From Hypsibius dujardini (lineage: Eukaryota > Tardigrada > Eutardigrada > Parachela > Hypsibiidae), in the NCBI GenBank assembly GCA_001579985.1, contig LRSR01002609.1, positions 1-23,626 on the forward strand: DNA of 23,626 nt, written 5' to 3'. The notes under the pieces were generated by a model. It was not told the DNA's origin and ran no database searches. It saw only the letters and a program-made list of their open reading frames with translations. The position numbers were made by a program, and so were the translations under genes. Every line of letters begins with the position of its first letter. Position 1 is the stretch's first letter. Positions 1-16,384 of this stretch are shown piece after piece.

Positions 1-2864
<2,864 letters not shown>

Positions 2865-2948
2865 GATATTGCGGAGCCTGTGTAGAACAAAAAATCGCAT
2901 CATGAGGAGAGACTACAAATGCGGGGTGGCATTCGCTTTGCTCTTACG
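2865..2948 (-). other. 5' UTR intron of p38 and end of a non-coding exon (candidate)
   Basis: Twelve bases upstream of the p38 ATG there is a pyrimidine-rich acceptor (TTCTACACAG ending at 2878). A good donor (AAC|GTAAGA) lies at 2947-2948. A 70-bp 5' UTR intron at 2878-2947 is therefore likely, with a non-coding first exon ending at 2948. Its upstream end cannot be placed. Confidence 0.5.
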
Positions 2949-3973
2949 TTCTGACTGGATGCAGTAAACAGAAGCAACAATGCGAGAATATACTTCTAGG
3001 GCGTGACACTTTTAAAATATTTCCTCGCGGATTGAGCACGAAATTGCAAACAATAATAATAAATATTCCGCAAAAAATGGCGAAATAAAGACAGCAAGAT
3101 GGAAGGCGGCAGACTGAGGATCCGATTCCGAAACGGAGCAGAAGAGAAGCAACTGAGTTTTGGGAGGAGAAGTCCGGAAATAATTATGTCGATGGCCATG
3201 CCCCTTTTCCCTAGCGAGCGAGCTACAAACACGGCGCAACCGATAACGTTCTTTGGTGTCGATCGGTACAGACGTGGCAAAAACCTTGACCTGACTGGGT
3301 TAAGCCATTTCACTCGTTGAATAGACGAATTCGGACACAGAGCGAGTTAATTGGGTTGACTCGGTTGGCGCAAGGTTTCTGCCAAAAGATACAGCAAGTG
3401 CTGCAAATCAACAGTTGGAAATTGGAGTTGCCTGAACTGGAACAAAAGTTGCGCTGTTACTATTTAGTATTTCTTCGCGAACTATGCAATCGCTCGTTTG
3501 GCACGAGGCGAAAAATATAATGTGCGAGATTAAATTTTCTTTTCTTAAAAGTACTCGTGAAGATGGAAGGACGCGGTCAGTGACCATAAGATCCGTAGAC
3601 TGATTGTTGGATTCAATGGTCAGATTTACTTGTCATCAGACTGAGGCAGTCCATCAATCAATCAATCAATTGCAGTCACGATTAGTCTGACAGCGCCCTC
3701 TACTTCGCGCTGGACGCACGCACTGCAAAACTCGCTCTCCGCAGCAAGTTTGCCTCATGGTGTTAATTTCAATGTCGTTTTGGCATAAAAAACTATAACT
3801 ACTGTAAGGGTCAGCGGGCGGAGAATGACTTTCGTATAACCATACTGAATCGTAATTCGTGGCGTACTATCTTGTGCAATAGAACAGTATTTAGCATTCA
3901 CTGGTATAAACTTTCTCTCCGTAAATCCAATGTACAGTAACACAAATCGAAATCGATATCGATGTCTAAAGCA
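2949..3973. other. Intergenic, p38 5' flank and rabphilin 3' flank
   Basis: About 1 kb between two minus-strand genes. It should hold the p38 promoter and first non-coding exon plus the rabphilin 3' UTR. I see no convincing exon, RNA gene or canonical polyadenylation signal. A short CAAT run (about 3651-3670) is the only repeat. Open frames here are short and unlike known proteins. Confidence 0.5.
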
Positions 3974-8246
<4,273 letters not shown>

Positions 8247-9142
8247 CTAAGGCACTGGTAGCTGAGTCGGGAAAAGATGCCGCAACGGATTCTGCAGATA
8301 CTGCAACTGCATGGGAAAGATTCCTTATGGTGCACGGAGAAGCTGTCTTGATACCTCGAAAAAAGAGGCAAGGACACGTGCATCTTAACGGTACGATCGT
8401 ATCATATTAATTTAAAAAATCGATCCAATGCGACTTCTTAAACCGCCATTCTGCCCTGATATGTGTCCAAATTCAATTGGAGATACGATCAACGCAAAAC
8501 ATTAAACCCCGTAATGGTCACCGGTACGATCTTCGCTGTCCATTAATGTTGTTAGCGGGAGAAAAATTTAGTTATCCCGACAAAGCGCGGCAAGCCTGAA
8601 ACGACAGGCTAGGGACTCTTGCCTTCGGGAAAACGAGTGACTTAACGTGACGGTAGCGCGCGCGATATCCGAGAAAATGTGCATACTATAAAGACCCCTG
8701 GAATCCTAGGCGTAGCGCGTCGCACGGCAAAAGCCCTACCAAGGGAGAGCATCCAATCGATGGAAATCAGCATCATTAACTTTGGCCAGGGTGCTGCTGT
8801 TGCCTGTTTGCCTACGCAGACATTTCTTTTTCATTGAAAAATAGGCACACAGCGGTAGTTCCCGAGCATATACGAGCGCCAGCCTGGGTCGCCGCTACCA
8901 AACAACGTATGGGGCCTTGTTTTTATGTCTCCACCGCGTGACAATCCTTCCTTCTACTAATTTTGTCTATTAAGCGGAAGAACGAGTATTGCACTGGGGC
9001 TTTGTCGAAAGAAGGTCGGGCTTGAAAAAAATCCATTGGGATTCTTTCGTGCAGCAAATTAACAATAATGAACTAAAAGGGGCGGATAAGTGGGCAAGGG
9101 TTGGTCAAACCTTTTAGTAATGTGCTTTAATTATTATTACAA
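8247..9142. other. Upstream of rabphilin; no gene recognised
   Basis: About 900 bases with no convincing exon. A TAG|ATG junction directly at the rabphilin start could be an acceptor for an upstream exon, but its polypyrimidine tract is poor. A GC-rich patch at about 8640-8730 contains ACTATAAAGACC, which may be part of a promoter; this is weak. Confidence 0.35.
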
Positions 9143-9390
9143 ACAGATAGACAGGCAAAAAGACAAGCCGACAGACAGACAGACACACAGACACACAGAC
9201 ACACACACAGACACACAGACACACAGACACACAGACACACAGACACACAGACACACAGACACAGACAGACAACACAGACACACAGACACACAACAGACAC
9301 ACAGACACACAGACACACAGACACACAGACACACAGACACACAGACACACAGACAGACAGACAAACAGACAAACAGAAACAGGCAGCCAC
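9143..9390. repeat. (GACA/CACA)n microsatellite
   Basis: An array of ACAGACAC-type octamers with GACA blocks at both ends and short interruptions (AACACAGAC, CAACAGAC). Purine-rich strand is plus. All overlapping open frames are artefacts. Confidence 0.97.
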
Positions 9391-9989
9391 GACCCCCTCG
9401 AATCACACTGAAAAAAAAACTCGAAATGACAAAATTTATTCAAACTTCAAATGACTGCTCTGTTGTAACAGTAGTCGGTGCAGCCAGTCTGAAAAAGATT
9501 TATTATATTTACACTCAGCATCAGCGACATTTATCGGAGTTAGCAGTCCTTGAGAAACCAAGTGCAATCGTGTTCCGCTTGAAGGGCTCTGTCCTCTCAC
9601 AGTCTTATAACACCAGGTTATCCTTGCTTGAAGGAGCAGCCTCACCCTTTGCGTGTGCAACATGTTCAATTCGGATCTGAAGCTTCCGCTTCTTTAGCCC
9701 CTTCATGAATTTATGAGGTCACCCTATAGTTTCGTAAATAAGCTGGACAATATTTTACCCTGACAAATATATTTCTGGACTGGCTCAGAAGATGAGCTTG
9801 GGGAACTGTGAATGGCTGCCTGTCAAAAACATCAGTGCACATTATTAAATTGGAAAGATTAAAAGGTTGACATGCCTTGCTCACTAAATTAGCTCGGGGC
9901 TCATGCGTCGCAGCCTCATTAATGGGATCTAAGAGGGAAATCGATTGCAGTTTCAACGCCGAGTAGGTTTTTAAATATCTAGAAGATAG
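9391..9989. other. Unassigned unique DNA between two satellites
   Basis: Unique sequence with short open frames in several phases. None is recognisable and none has convincing paired splice sites. A TTTATT (AATAAA on the minus strand) occurs near 9434, so a minus-strand transcript could end here, but no coding exon supports one. Confidence 0.3.
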
Positions 9990-10215
9990 CGTGTTTCTTT
10001 ATGTGTTTGTATGTGTTTGTCTGTCTACCTGTTTGTCAGTCTGTGTGTCTGTGCGTCTGTGTGTCTGTGTGTCTGTGTGTCTGTGTGTCTGTGTGTCTGT
10101 GTGCCTGTGTGTCTGTGTCTGTATGTCTGTGTTTGTCTGTATGTCTGCCTGTCTGCCTGTCTGTCTATCTGTTTGCTTGCCTGTCTCTCTGCCTGCCTGT
10201 CTCCATGCCTCCATG
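9990..10215. repeat. (TGTCTGTG)n microsatellite
   Basis: An array of TGTGTCTG octamers, bounded by TGTTTG and TGCCTG variants at the edges. It is the reverse-complement sense of the 9143-9390 array about 600 bp away, so the two form a very rough inverted pair. Confidence 0.97.
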
Positions 10216-11100
10216 CCTGTTTGAGTCCTGGATTAATACGAACATGGTGCGAACCAATTCTGGAAGAGGCTCTGTCCATGTACTGTCCCTAATTAATCCT
10301 TCAGTGACACGAAAGATTTTAATCCGGAAAGATCGATAGGGTGCGGCCCAGGATGTAAAGTTTCGAAGCCCATTACTACCGTTTTGTTCTCCAGAGTCAC
10401 GTTCGCCTCTGTCGATATTGCGTTCTGTTTTCGGCTCCTGTACCCATGCATCTGACTGACACTTACACAACTAATACATACGTCCGCTTTCTCTGAACTA
10501 AATGGTTCTCCCCTAACGCGAGACATAAACTGTAAAATTTCGCACTAAAATACCATAATTTGGCGGTATGACCGGTGTTTAGTACCCCGCACCCATATGC
10601 GTTTTAGGTGAGGTCCCCGGCGACCTGCTCGCGCGCTTATCCCGACGTAAAGTGTTTGCGAGGGTAGATCAAACATCCACACATCCATCTGTGGAGGCAG
10701 TTTCTAGTGGATGTGCGCGGTAAATCGATACAGGGAACATGAGGCGACAATAAACGCAACCAGACACCGAAGAGGGTCCCCGCTATCGGGATCAGGATGC
10801 GACTGCAGCAGCAGCAAATATACAGCGTCATAATAATACTCGCACTTTCTCGTGATCATTGATTTCCGTTTCGACTGCCAGCTGAGCACGTTTTCACCCA
10901 TTATTATGATAAATATACAAGCGGTATCGCAAACAATATTCCAGTCAATAATAATAACACTAAAGGTGTAAATATTCCTGATAAAGCAAGTACCGATCAC
11001 CATTCAATTCTGTTGTCCGGGGCACTGTCAGGATACAACGCGTGTGGTGTCAACTATTAAGACCCGTATTCTTCGACCCTCAATGATTGGCGCTGATTTT
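10216..11100. other. Unassigned intergenic DNA
   Basis: About 880 bases of unique sequence. Several 70-100 codon open frames occur on the minus strand, but none resembles a known family or has matching splice signals. I see no RNA gene. Confidence 0.35.
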
Positions 11101-11366
11101 GTCTGTGTCGTCTGCCTGATTGTCTGAGAGCCTGTTAATCTGTTAGTCTGTTTGTCTGTTTGTCTGTTGGTCTGTTTGTCTGTTTGTCTGTTTGTCTGTT
11201 AGTCTGTTTGTCTGTTGGTCTGTTGGTCTGTTGGTTTGCTGGTCTGCTGGTCTGTTGGTCTGTTGGTCTGTTAGTCTGTTTGTCTGTTTGTCTGTTGGTC
11301 TGTTGGTCTGTTGGTCTGCTGGTCTGCTGGTCTGTTGGTCTGTTGGTCTGTTAGTCTGTTTGTCTG
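11101..11366. repeat. TGTCTGTT/GGTCTGTT satellite with 72-80 bp higher-order period
   Basis: An octamer-type array in which TTAGTCTGTT markers fall at 11142, 11199, 11271 and 11351. The last two intervals are 72 and 80 bp. Inside each unit the order TGTT-GGTC-TGCT-GGTC is repeated, indicating amplification of a multi-octamer block. Confidence 0.92.
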
Positions 11367-11849
11367 ATATTCCTGACCCTCATCGTTCCGCTCGCCTGTC
11401 TGAAAGACCACGCGCACCACAACGAACGCGCATGAAGGGTAATCAACTGTGTACGAACACAATAAGGCCGCAGTTTACTAAAGTCATTACTGTCGAAAAG
11501 AGTAATTGAAAGTGTCCTCTGTAAATGCATTATACGCCGAGAGGAAGAGTGGGAGCGCGCGCGTGTGTGTGCGACACGACCCAGACGATTGAAGAGGTCC
11601 CTGCGTGCACAACAGGCGTACATTCATAGTGCGCGTACGGTGACGTTACGTAAACCGGCTGATGTCTATTGAATTAGCTTTTCTTGACATCTTACATAAA
11701 ATTATCTACCTCGACGAAAGTCCTTAGGAAGATCACCTTATATCCCATTCGGTAGAGAGACACATGAAACAGCTCTCACTTTTACAAAGATTCGCAATTC
11801 AGACATAAAAAGCTGAGCAGAAATCGCGAAATCAGACACGTGAGCTTAC

Positions 11850-11924
11850 CTGTGTCTTCAGTTCGAACACGCTGCAATCAACCTCGTTGGGATCCAAGTT
11901 GTAACAGCTGACCACAACTCGCAT
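11850..11924 (-). CDS. Candidate first coding exon of an unidentified transcript
   Basis: ATG at 11924 opens 25 codons (MRVVVSCYNLDPNEVDCSVF then ELKTQ) that end in phase 0 at a consensus donor, CAG|GTAAGC. The frame is open upstream for about 28 codons before a stop. I do not recognise the peptide. No downstream exon that fits was found in 8250-11849. One possibility is an upstream exon of rabphilin, whose start codon is preceded by TAG and is also phase 0, but that would need a 3.6-kb intron and is inference. Confidence 0.3.
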
Positions 11925-12639
11925 GTGGATCGATTCAAATAAGATCGACTGTGAGAGATTTTTGTGGGTGCGAAAACCGGAGAAGATAACGTCAAACGCG
12001 CTGCTTGTGTGCGATTAAAAACAATTTCCCCCGCCAAGCTCAGTCAGTCGTTGTCGTCGTCGTCGTCGGGGATTTATCATCCCCAAACAGCTCGAAATTT
12101 CCGGCTGTGAATGACAAATGCAACAGCAATCACGGTGTACATATATGTGTGTGTCTGTATATGGCAGTTGTTGCTCGCGACGCGCGCTCTCCCCATCCAG
12201 CCCGGTCTATGCGCCCGGATGGGATATATCGCTAAATCATGATCTTTTCAAGCCCCTAAACGGCAGCTTTAGCGTCCGTCCGATCCCGATGGCGTATATT
12301 ATGCGAACAGGGGTATACACACACGGATAAGAAAAAATCCGGCCTCTATGGCATGGGGTTGTTAGCGGCGGGTCCTCCTATTATGAAGTGGGCCGGTGAC
12401 GTGAATGGAATAATGATCTTGACAGATATCTTATTCACAGCACATTGTTGGGGTGGGGGAACGATCAGAGAGAGCGGGGCTCTTGCCGTGGGGATGGGGG
12501 ATATGCAGTCAGTCAGTCAGTTTAATACAGTCTCAGTCAGTTTAATACAGTCAAAAGGGGGTTAACGCGAATAGACTCTATTCCCGGTGCGTATTATACT
12601 GGATGCCTGCGCCTGTGAACCAACCACGGGGTCGTGGGA
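11925..12639. other. Intergenic DNA with short simple repeats
   Basis: No exon recognised. Contains a (GTC)n run at about 12048-12068 and a short CAGT run followed by a twice-repeated CAGTCAGTTTAATACAGTC at about 12505-12552. Open frames across these are not supported. Confidence 0.4.
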
Positions 12640-12735
12640 TGTGGAAAAGCGTATCTGGCTGTGTCTGCCTGTATACGTGTGTGTCTGCCTGTATACGTGT
12701 GTCTGCCTGTATACGTGTGAGTGTATGTGTGTGTT
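12640..12735. repeat. TGTCTGCCTGTATACGTG repeat, about three copies
   Basis: Three adjacent copies of an 18-20 bp unit (GTCTGCCTGTATACGTGT) followed by GTGAGTGTATGTGTG. It is the GTCTG-type motif again, with an inserted palindromic GTATAC. Confidence 0.9.
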
Positions 12736-13566
12736 GTCTTCTGCACTCGGCAGATGGGATGAACAGGAGACCACAACTGATCTCGCATGCATCGAGCGTA
12801 TATTACAGCGCCCTACCAAAACACTATACAGAATAATGTACCAGCGCAAGACCTACGCGGGGTACAGACAAACCGGTCAACAGGATGCCGGGCTCTTCGC
12901 GCCTTGAATTTCAAATACAGGGTACGCACTCGTCTACGAAGAAGGGGGGCTAAATTGTGGACTCCAACCGCCGCATCGATTTTCGCGCTCTCGTGTACGT
13001 GTGTGGGTGCGTTTATCTGTCGCTCCCGACACCGTATGTGCCTTGCAAAACCGTTGGAATGTCTCTCAAGTCACACTGGCCCATCCTGTTGGTATAAGCC
13101 TGTACTTGAGGGTTTGGAGGGTCTATGCGCTCCTGCCTTGACTGTTGGAGAGCGTCACGCCGCGGTGAGACTGCACCGTGACCGTCAATGCCGTCTGTAT
13201 GTGTGAAAGGGTGTCGGTCGATGATGAGGATGAGAGTCAGGAAACAATCACAGACAAACCGGCGGAAAAGCGGGACTTTCAGTCCTGTTGCATGCAACAC
13301 ACACACGCGCGCGCGTTCACATACAAGGATGCAGTTGTTACGCCATCGTCTGGCATGTCCGGTCACGGTTGAGATGGGTGGGCCTGTTGTTTCTTTCGCA
13401 CACGAACAGAGAGGGCAATTCCATATTCTTCTGCAGAACATACGGCGATGTAATTATAGGAATTAATTTCAGGACTAGCTAAATTTAACAGAACCGGAAA
13501 AAGAAGTGAAGGAATGGACCAATCAATCCATACAGTACTAGAGGTTAAACGGAATGGTGGATACTA
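12736..13566. other. Intergenic DNA; no gene recognised
   Basis: Unique sequence downstream of the PLD6-like gene. Open frames up to about 140 codons occur on both strands but carry no recognisable motif and overlap each other; I regard them as chance. A short (CA/GC)n patch lies at about 13296-13315. Confidence 0.35.
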
Positions 13567-14031
13567 CTAATCGTAACACAAGGTCTCGCAGGGATGGGTT
13601 TGAAAAAGAAGCGTTAAGGGAGCCAAAGCTAAGCAACAGCAACCGGAGTGCTCAACAGAGGTCGTAAGGTCTAGCTGGGGCTCCGCGCCGAACAGCTCCC
13701 ACAATCGGTTGAACTGCTCCTGATACGGCTTTACAGCTCGGGGATGTCCGATTCGACTATATCCTCGCGGTTCTGCAGGACGGCGAGAAGGGTGAAACTA
13801 ACAGAGCCCATGAAGAGATGCCGCCCGTCGATGATGACGAACTTGTGGTGCAGCGTCGCGGTCCCGGTCACGGCCTCGCGGTTCATCCGCACAACCACTC
13901 CGACGTCCCGCACGCGTGCCATGAACTCGTTTCCGCCCTTAGCGATCGCGGTGACCCGTTCGTCCAGGAGGATACGCACACGGACGCCCCGCCGCTGGAG
14001 CTCCGAGAGGATTACTTCCAGACGGTGGCTG

Positions 14032-14131
14032 GTCATCATTGGGCAGGCAATGTCTGGTCATCATTGGGCAGGCAATGTCTGGTCATCATTGGGCAGGCAA
14101 TGTCTGGTCATCATTGGGCAGGCAATGTCGA
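14032..14131. repeat. 25-bp tandem repeat, four copies, inside PLD6-like exon 2
   Basis: The unit TGGTCATCATTGGGCAGGCA plus ATGTC is present four times without visible differences. On the minus strand the unit reads through all three frames in turn; the third carries TGA. The unit has no GT on the coding strand, so an intron cannot start within the array. Confidence 0.95.
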
Positions 14132-14878
14132 CGGCGTGTTGGGCAGCGTGCACGGTTGGGCAGATGATGTGCCAGTTGTGGTCCTCTGCGTGGTTCAGCT
14201 TGCAGCGCCGCCGATCGATGCGGTGGCCGTTCATCTCCAGGGCCGCACACAACTGATCGGGGAATGTGAAGTGGCGGAGGATGTTGCCGCATGTCTTGGT
14301 CAGTCCTGGGCAAAAAAACTGTTGCATACAACAAAAACACACTAGTACTTACTTGCAATCGATGGGAAAGACCGAACAGCGCTGCGAAGTATTTCCAGGA
14401 GGATCTCCATGTCAGAGCAGCTCAGGGCGACGCCAGCCAATCACAGGCCGCGGCCACACTCATATGCCACGCCCAGAACGGTGACATCCATACACACATA
14501 GACAAAGCACAAATTCAAGTCACATGACATAGAGAAAGACGACCTTCCTTCGCTCGGTCTGATAAGTCCGTGAAAAAGCGATGGAAAAGCAGCTATTAAG
14601 CAACATCAGCACGGCCAGAACCTTGAACTGACCAATTTAAAGGCAATTTTCGGTAGTAATGAGCAACAAAACCGACTATGACTTAGGACTAGCTTTAACT
14701 TGGTCAGTCCACTTGGTTTCGATGGACAAACCAAATGACAAAAAAGATCGAAAACCAGACTGCAATCACACAGGCATAAAGTTGAGGCACACAAAAGCAA
14801 TTACAGTAGTCGCTACACACCAGGCAGCCAGGTCCTGAACGAATTCAAAAGCAGTCTGGATTTTGAAAAGAAAGAAGC

Positions 14879-15015
14879 ACCAGGCAAACGCTATGGGTTG
14901 AATCGGTAGGGTGGCGGAGGGCGCCACAAGTGTAAATTAAATGAGTGTTGTTTACAATTTACACTTGTGGCGCCCTCCGCCACCCCACCGATTCAACCCA
15001 TAGCGTTTGCCTGGT
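14879..15015. repeat. 137-bp foldback with 60-bp arms in the PLD6-like intron
   Basis: Arms 14879-14938 and 14956-15015 are reverse complements with a single difference, around a 17-base loop. The outer ends read ACCAGGCAAACGCTATGGGT. The one mismatch is A-C on plus but U-G on the minus strand, so the gene-sense transcript could pair completely. It has the form of a recent MITE insertion or hairpin locus. No flanking TA duplication. Confidence 0.93.
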
Positions 15016-15319
15016 ACCGGATGTGCCTGCTGAGAGATGACAAAGACCAACGCGCGCAACGGCAGTTCCACAAGCGAAATGACATGGACAGATTCGATGG
15101 TCACAGATCACATGACAAAAGTTTACCTTTGCATTGATGTGGCTTTCGGATGAACTCCTTGACAGCAATCCACGCGACGAAAACCAGGCACCAGAAAAGC
15201 AAGGAAGCCAAGGCGACGCAGCATTTCTGCAGGATCCAGTTGGCGAAGGAGGAGACGCGGTCGCCCCGGCCGTCGAAGGCTGACAGCCATTCAGGATCTG
15301 ATGCAGCGCTCCAAATCAT

Positions 15320-15825
15320 TTCCTGGAATCAGGAGGAGAATTTTGCCAGACGACGATTTGGTAGAGGTCAGATAAAAAAGGGGGAAATGCTGCCTGAAGC
15401 GAGAAGGAATTTTTCAATTTGGATTGCTTCCTTGGTTTCTGCTTGGATTGTGGTCGAGTGCGAACACTGTAACAGGGATTTTGCCTAATTGTTCACCGTC
15501 GAAAAAGGGTCCGATTTATTCACCGCCACTTTAAATTCTCACAACTTTTCTCCATCTCCACCAAATGTAGCGTTCTTGGTCTCCAACTTTAGGGCGACCA
15601 CTGACTAAATTGAGATTGCAAGGAATGTGGATGAGTCGATGTGTGAAAAGCGCACAGCGCCCAGATTGCGAAGGGAGTAACATCTGACCAAATTCCGTGG
15701 CGTCTATTTACCTAATAACACTTGTACAACAGGACTTGACCACCGGTCATGTGATGACTCACGCGAGATTATCATGACACTCCGTGCAAAACGATCTAGT
15801 CCAGTCATTGCAGGTGAACGTCTAG
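15320..15825. other. Upstream region of the PLD6-like gene
   Basis: About 500 bases 5' of the PLD6-like start codon. No gene, RNA or clear promoter element is recognised. Confidence 0.4.
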
Positions 15826-15987
15826 TCAACGACAAGATTTATTACACTAGAGGGTCCGGGGAATGGGCAAAAGGGGCGGGACAGGGGGTGGTTTTCAAAC
15901 AATCGAACAATCAACCACTTGACCACTTCTGCTCCGCCCCTTTTGCCCATACCCCGGACCCTCCAGTGTACTCAATCTTGTCGTTGA
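15826..15987. mobile_element. 162-bp foldback MITE-like element, copy B
   Basis: Same element as copy A at 901-1062 and the same length. Terminal TCAACGACAAGAT and its complement, internal GAGGGTCCGGGGAATGGGCA, and an AACAATCGAACAATCAACCA central spacer are shared. TA flanks both ends (TA-G and TTG-TA). Differences from copy A are scattered substitutions, mainly in the inner arms and spacer. Confidence 0.88.
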
Positions 15988-16384
15988 TTGTACTCTCACT
16001 TGTCAGTGGAGAAATGCCTCTTCTGCGGAGAACTTTGTATGACGGAAATATGACGGTCGCAGCAGTAGCGGTCTAAATTTACTAGTACGATTTCGTTGAA
16101 CTAGTGTGCAACGCCATGCTGGATTCGGAATATTAAGCCTCGGTACCAAAAATCAACATCAAAATGATTCCCTCCATCCGGACAGAACCAATGAAAGGCG
16201 CCAAAGCAGTTCGAATAAAAACTGCAGAGTACCGACTGCGATACGACCGTGCGGCCACATTTATAATTTCTGGCACAATAAGTGCGAAGGTAGGGTTCGA
16301 AATTGAAAAATTGTAAAAAAGAAAATGTGAGGCTAATTAATCAGAATTATGGTTGCAACGAGGCCTGGCAAGTGGTGATACACA
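15988..16384. other. 3' flank of the coiled-coil gene
   Basis: About 400 bases containing no recognised gene. It should contain the 3' UTR of the minus-strand gene that ends at 16385. No canonical AATAAA was found on the minus strand. Confidence 0.4.

Larger units (their letters stand above)
13567..15319 (-). pseudogene. PLD6: PLD6/Zucchini-like endonuclease, disrupted in this sequence
   Basis: Mitochondrial outer-membrane phospholipase D family member; the family makes piRNA 5' ends or cleaves cardiolipin as a dimer. Exon 1 (15127-15319) codes 64 residues with a strong membrane segment (CCVALASLLFWCLVFVAWIA), matching the family's N-terminal anchor. Exon 2 starts at 14305 in phase and gives FPDQ with Cys/His positions similar to the family's N-terminal zinc-binding segment, then QRRGVRVRILLDE, then the catalytic HHKFVIID (HxKxxxxD) and GSVSFT. 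Two lesions are seen. A 25-bp unit present four times (14032-14131) leads to TGA at 14061-14063. A one-base deficit in the G4 run at 13740-13743 ends the catalytic frame at 13731, while the expected C-terminal helix (KPYQEQFNRLWELF) continues in the next frame to 13567. With one repeat copy the segment has the family's length. It may be a pseudogene, a polymorphic allele or an assembly error. Confidence 0.8.

Noticed and set aside
9090-9680. 196-codon plus-strand open frame.
   Set aside because: Its first half is GACA repeat translation and the remainder matches no family.
9600-9715. Minus-strand peptide with LQIRIEHVAHAKG, reminiscent of ribosomal protein L21.
   Set aside because: The similarity covers only about 12 residues, with no neighbouring L21 sequence and a stop upstream in frame. 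Treated as chance.
14032-14131. Regular repeats as a possible CRISPR array.
   Set aside because: The units are directly adjacent with no spacers, and this is animal nuclear DNA.
13744-14345. Two 170-codon plus-strand open frames.
   Set aside because: Antisense to PLD6-like exon 2; their length reflects GC-rich coding on the other strand and the 25-bp repeat.
14345-14420. Minus-strand stretch reading MEILLEILRSAVRSFPSIA before a strong GTAAGT donor, resembling a PLD helix.
   Set aside because: It lies in the intron between two exons that join in phase without it, and the frame has a stop shortly upstream (TGA). It could be a cryptic exon, but exon 2 already supplies the family segment.
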